NCBI GenBank assembly: GCA_041781135.1
Contig: JBHAZV010000007.1
Span: 1-40,507 of the forward strand
DNA: 40,507 nt
Direction of reading: 5' to 3'
DNA from: JAUMXJ01 sp041781135
GTDB lineage: Bacteria > Bacillota > Clostridia > Peptostreptococcales > Acidaminobacteraceae
The position numbers were made by a program, and so were the translations under genes. This document shows positions 40,493 through 40,507 of the stretch, in pieces (position 1 is the first letter of the stretch; every line of letters begins with the position of its first letter). The notes under the pieces are model-generated. The model ran no database searches, had not been told where the DNA came from, and was given only the letters and a program-made list of their open reading frames with translations.

Positions 40493-40507
40493 ATGAATGA
40501 ACCTGAA
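40493..40507 (+). CDS. start of a gene cut by the window end
   Basis: ATG with a strong AAAGGAGGTGA at 40477-40487; only MNEPE can be read. Just upstream an inverted repeat CGAAAGGGG ... CCCGCTTTCG (40442-40468) is placed where relaxosome-gene regions of such elements carry transfer-origin-like repeats, but the gene cannot be identified. Confidence 0.5.

Overview
This window looks like chromosomal DNA of an anaerobic, low-to-mid GC Gram-positive bacterium of the Clostridia. The evidence is the classic Firmicutes order of housekeeping genes (yceD-rpmF-plsX-rnc-smc-ftsY and ylxM-ffh-rpsP-khpA-rimM-trmD), two M16C peptidases, acetate kinase, selenium-metabolism genes and integrative-element debris of the Tn916/Tn1549 kind. 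A family such as Anaerovoracaceae (Clostridiales Family XIII) would fit, but that is a guess. No rRNA, tRNA or CRISPR array was seen.

Layout. 1-198: an internally deleted IS3-family insertion sequence. 368-9437: a plus-strand run with a lipoprotein M16C peptidase, thyX, tmcAL, a cytoplasmic M16C paralogue and ackA, closed by a terminator. 9569-11362: a chemoreceptor with an N-terminal H-NOX haem domain that keeps all residues of the oxygen-binding type. 11466-19495: yceD-rpmF-plsX-rnc-smc-ftsY and an M20 amidohydrolase. 19606-20127: an unknown exported zinc-ribbon-like protein on the minus strand. 20313-23718: the SRP/ribosome maturation operon.

23715-28452 is the most interesting chromosomal part. 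A LysR regulator overlaps the end of trmD. Facing it on the minus strand are yedF, a MetE-like methyltransferase gene, a cysteine desulfurase (TIGR01977 type) and a DUF3343 gene. These are families tied to selenium metabolism. The MetE-like gene has one in-frame TGA at codon 223, and the frame continues cleanly for another 176 codons with every zinc ligand intact. A bacterial-SECIS-like hairpin lies just after the TGA, and the gene overlaps the desulfurase start by ATGA. I read it as a selenoprotein, not a pseudogene. The cluster sits between trmD and rplS, which are normally neighbours.

28659-29852 is an iron-dependent alcohol dehydrogenase. From about 30000 to the end lies a decayed integrative conjugative element. 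It holds a serine recombinase without its catalytic N-terminus, a truncated replication initiator, PrgI, a VirB4 stub fused to the tail of a DUF4316-type protein, TTRAP and Cys_rich_VLP genes, and an XRE regulator fused out of frame to a relaxase tail. Within it are three better-preserved cassettes: a CIRCE-controlled YjzC-like gene; a five-gene minus-strand operon (two membrane proteins, VOC, SRPBCC and SnoaL-like); and a WYL-regulator/GNAT/radical-SAM module with two copies of one long palindromic operator. The last 500 bases hold a leader peptide and attenuator-like terminator ahead of a gene that runs off the window.
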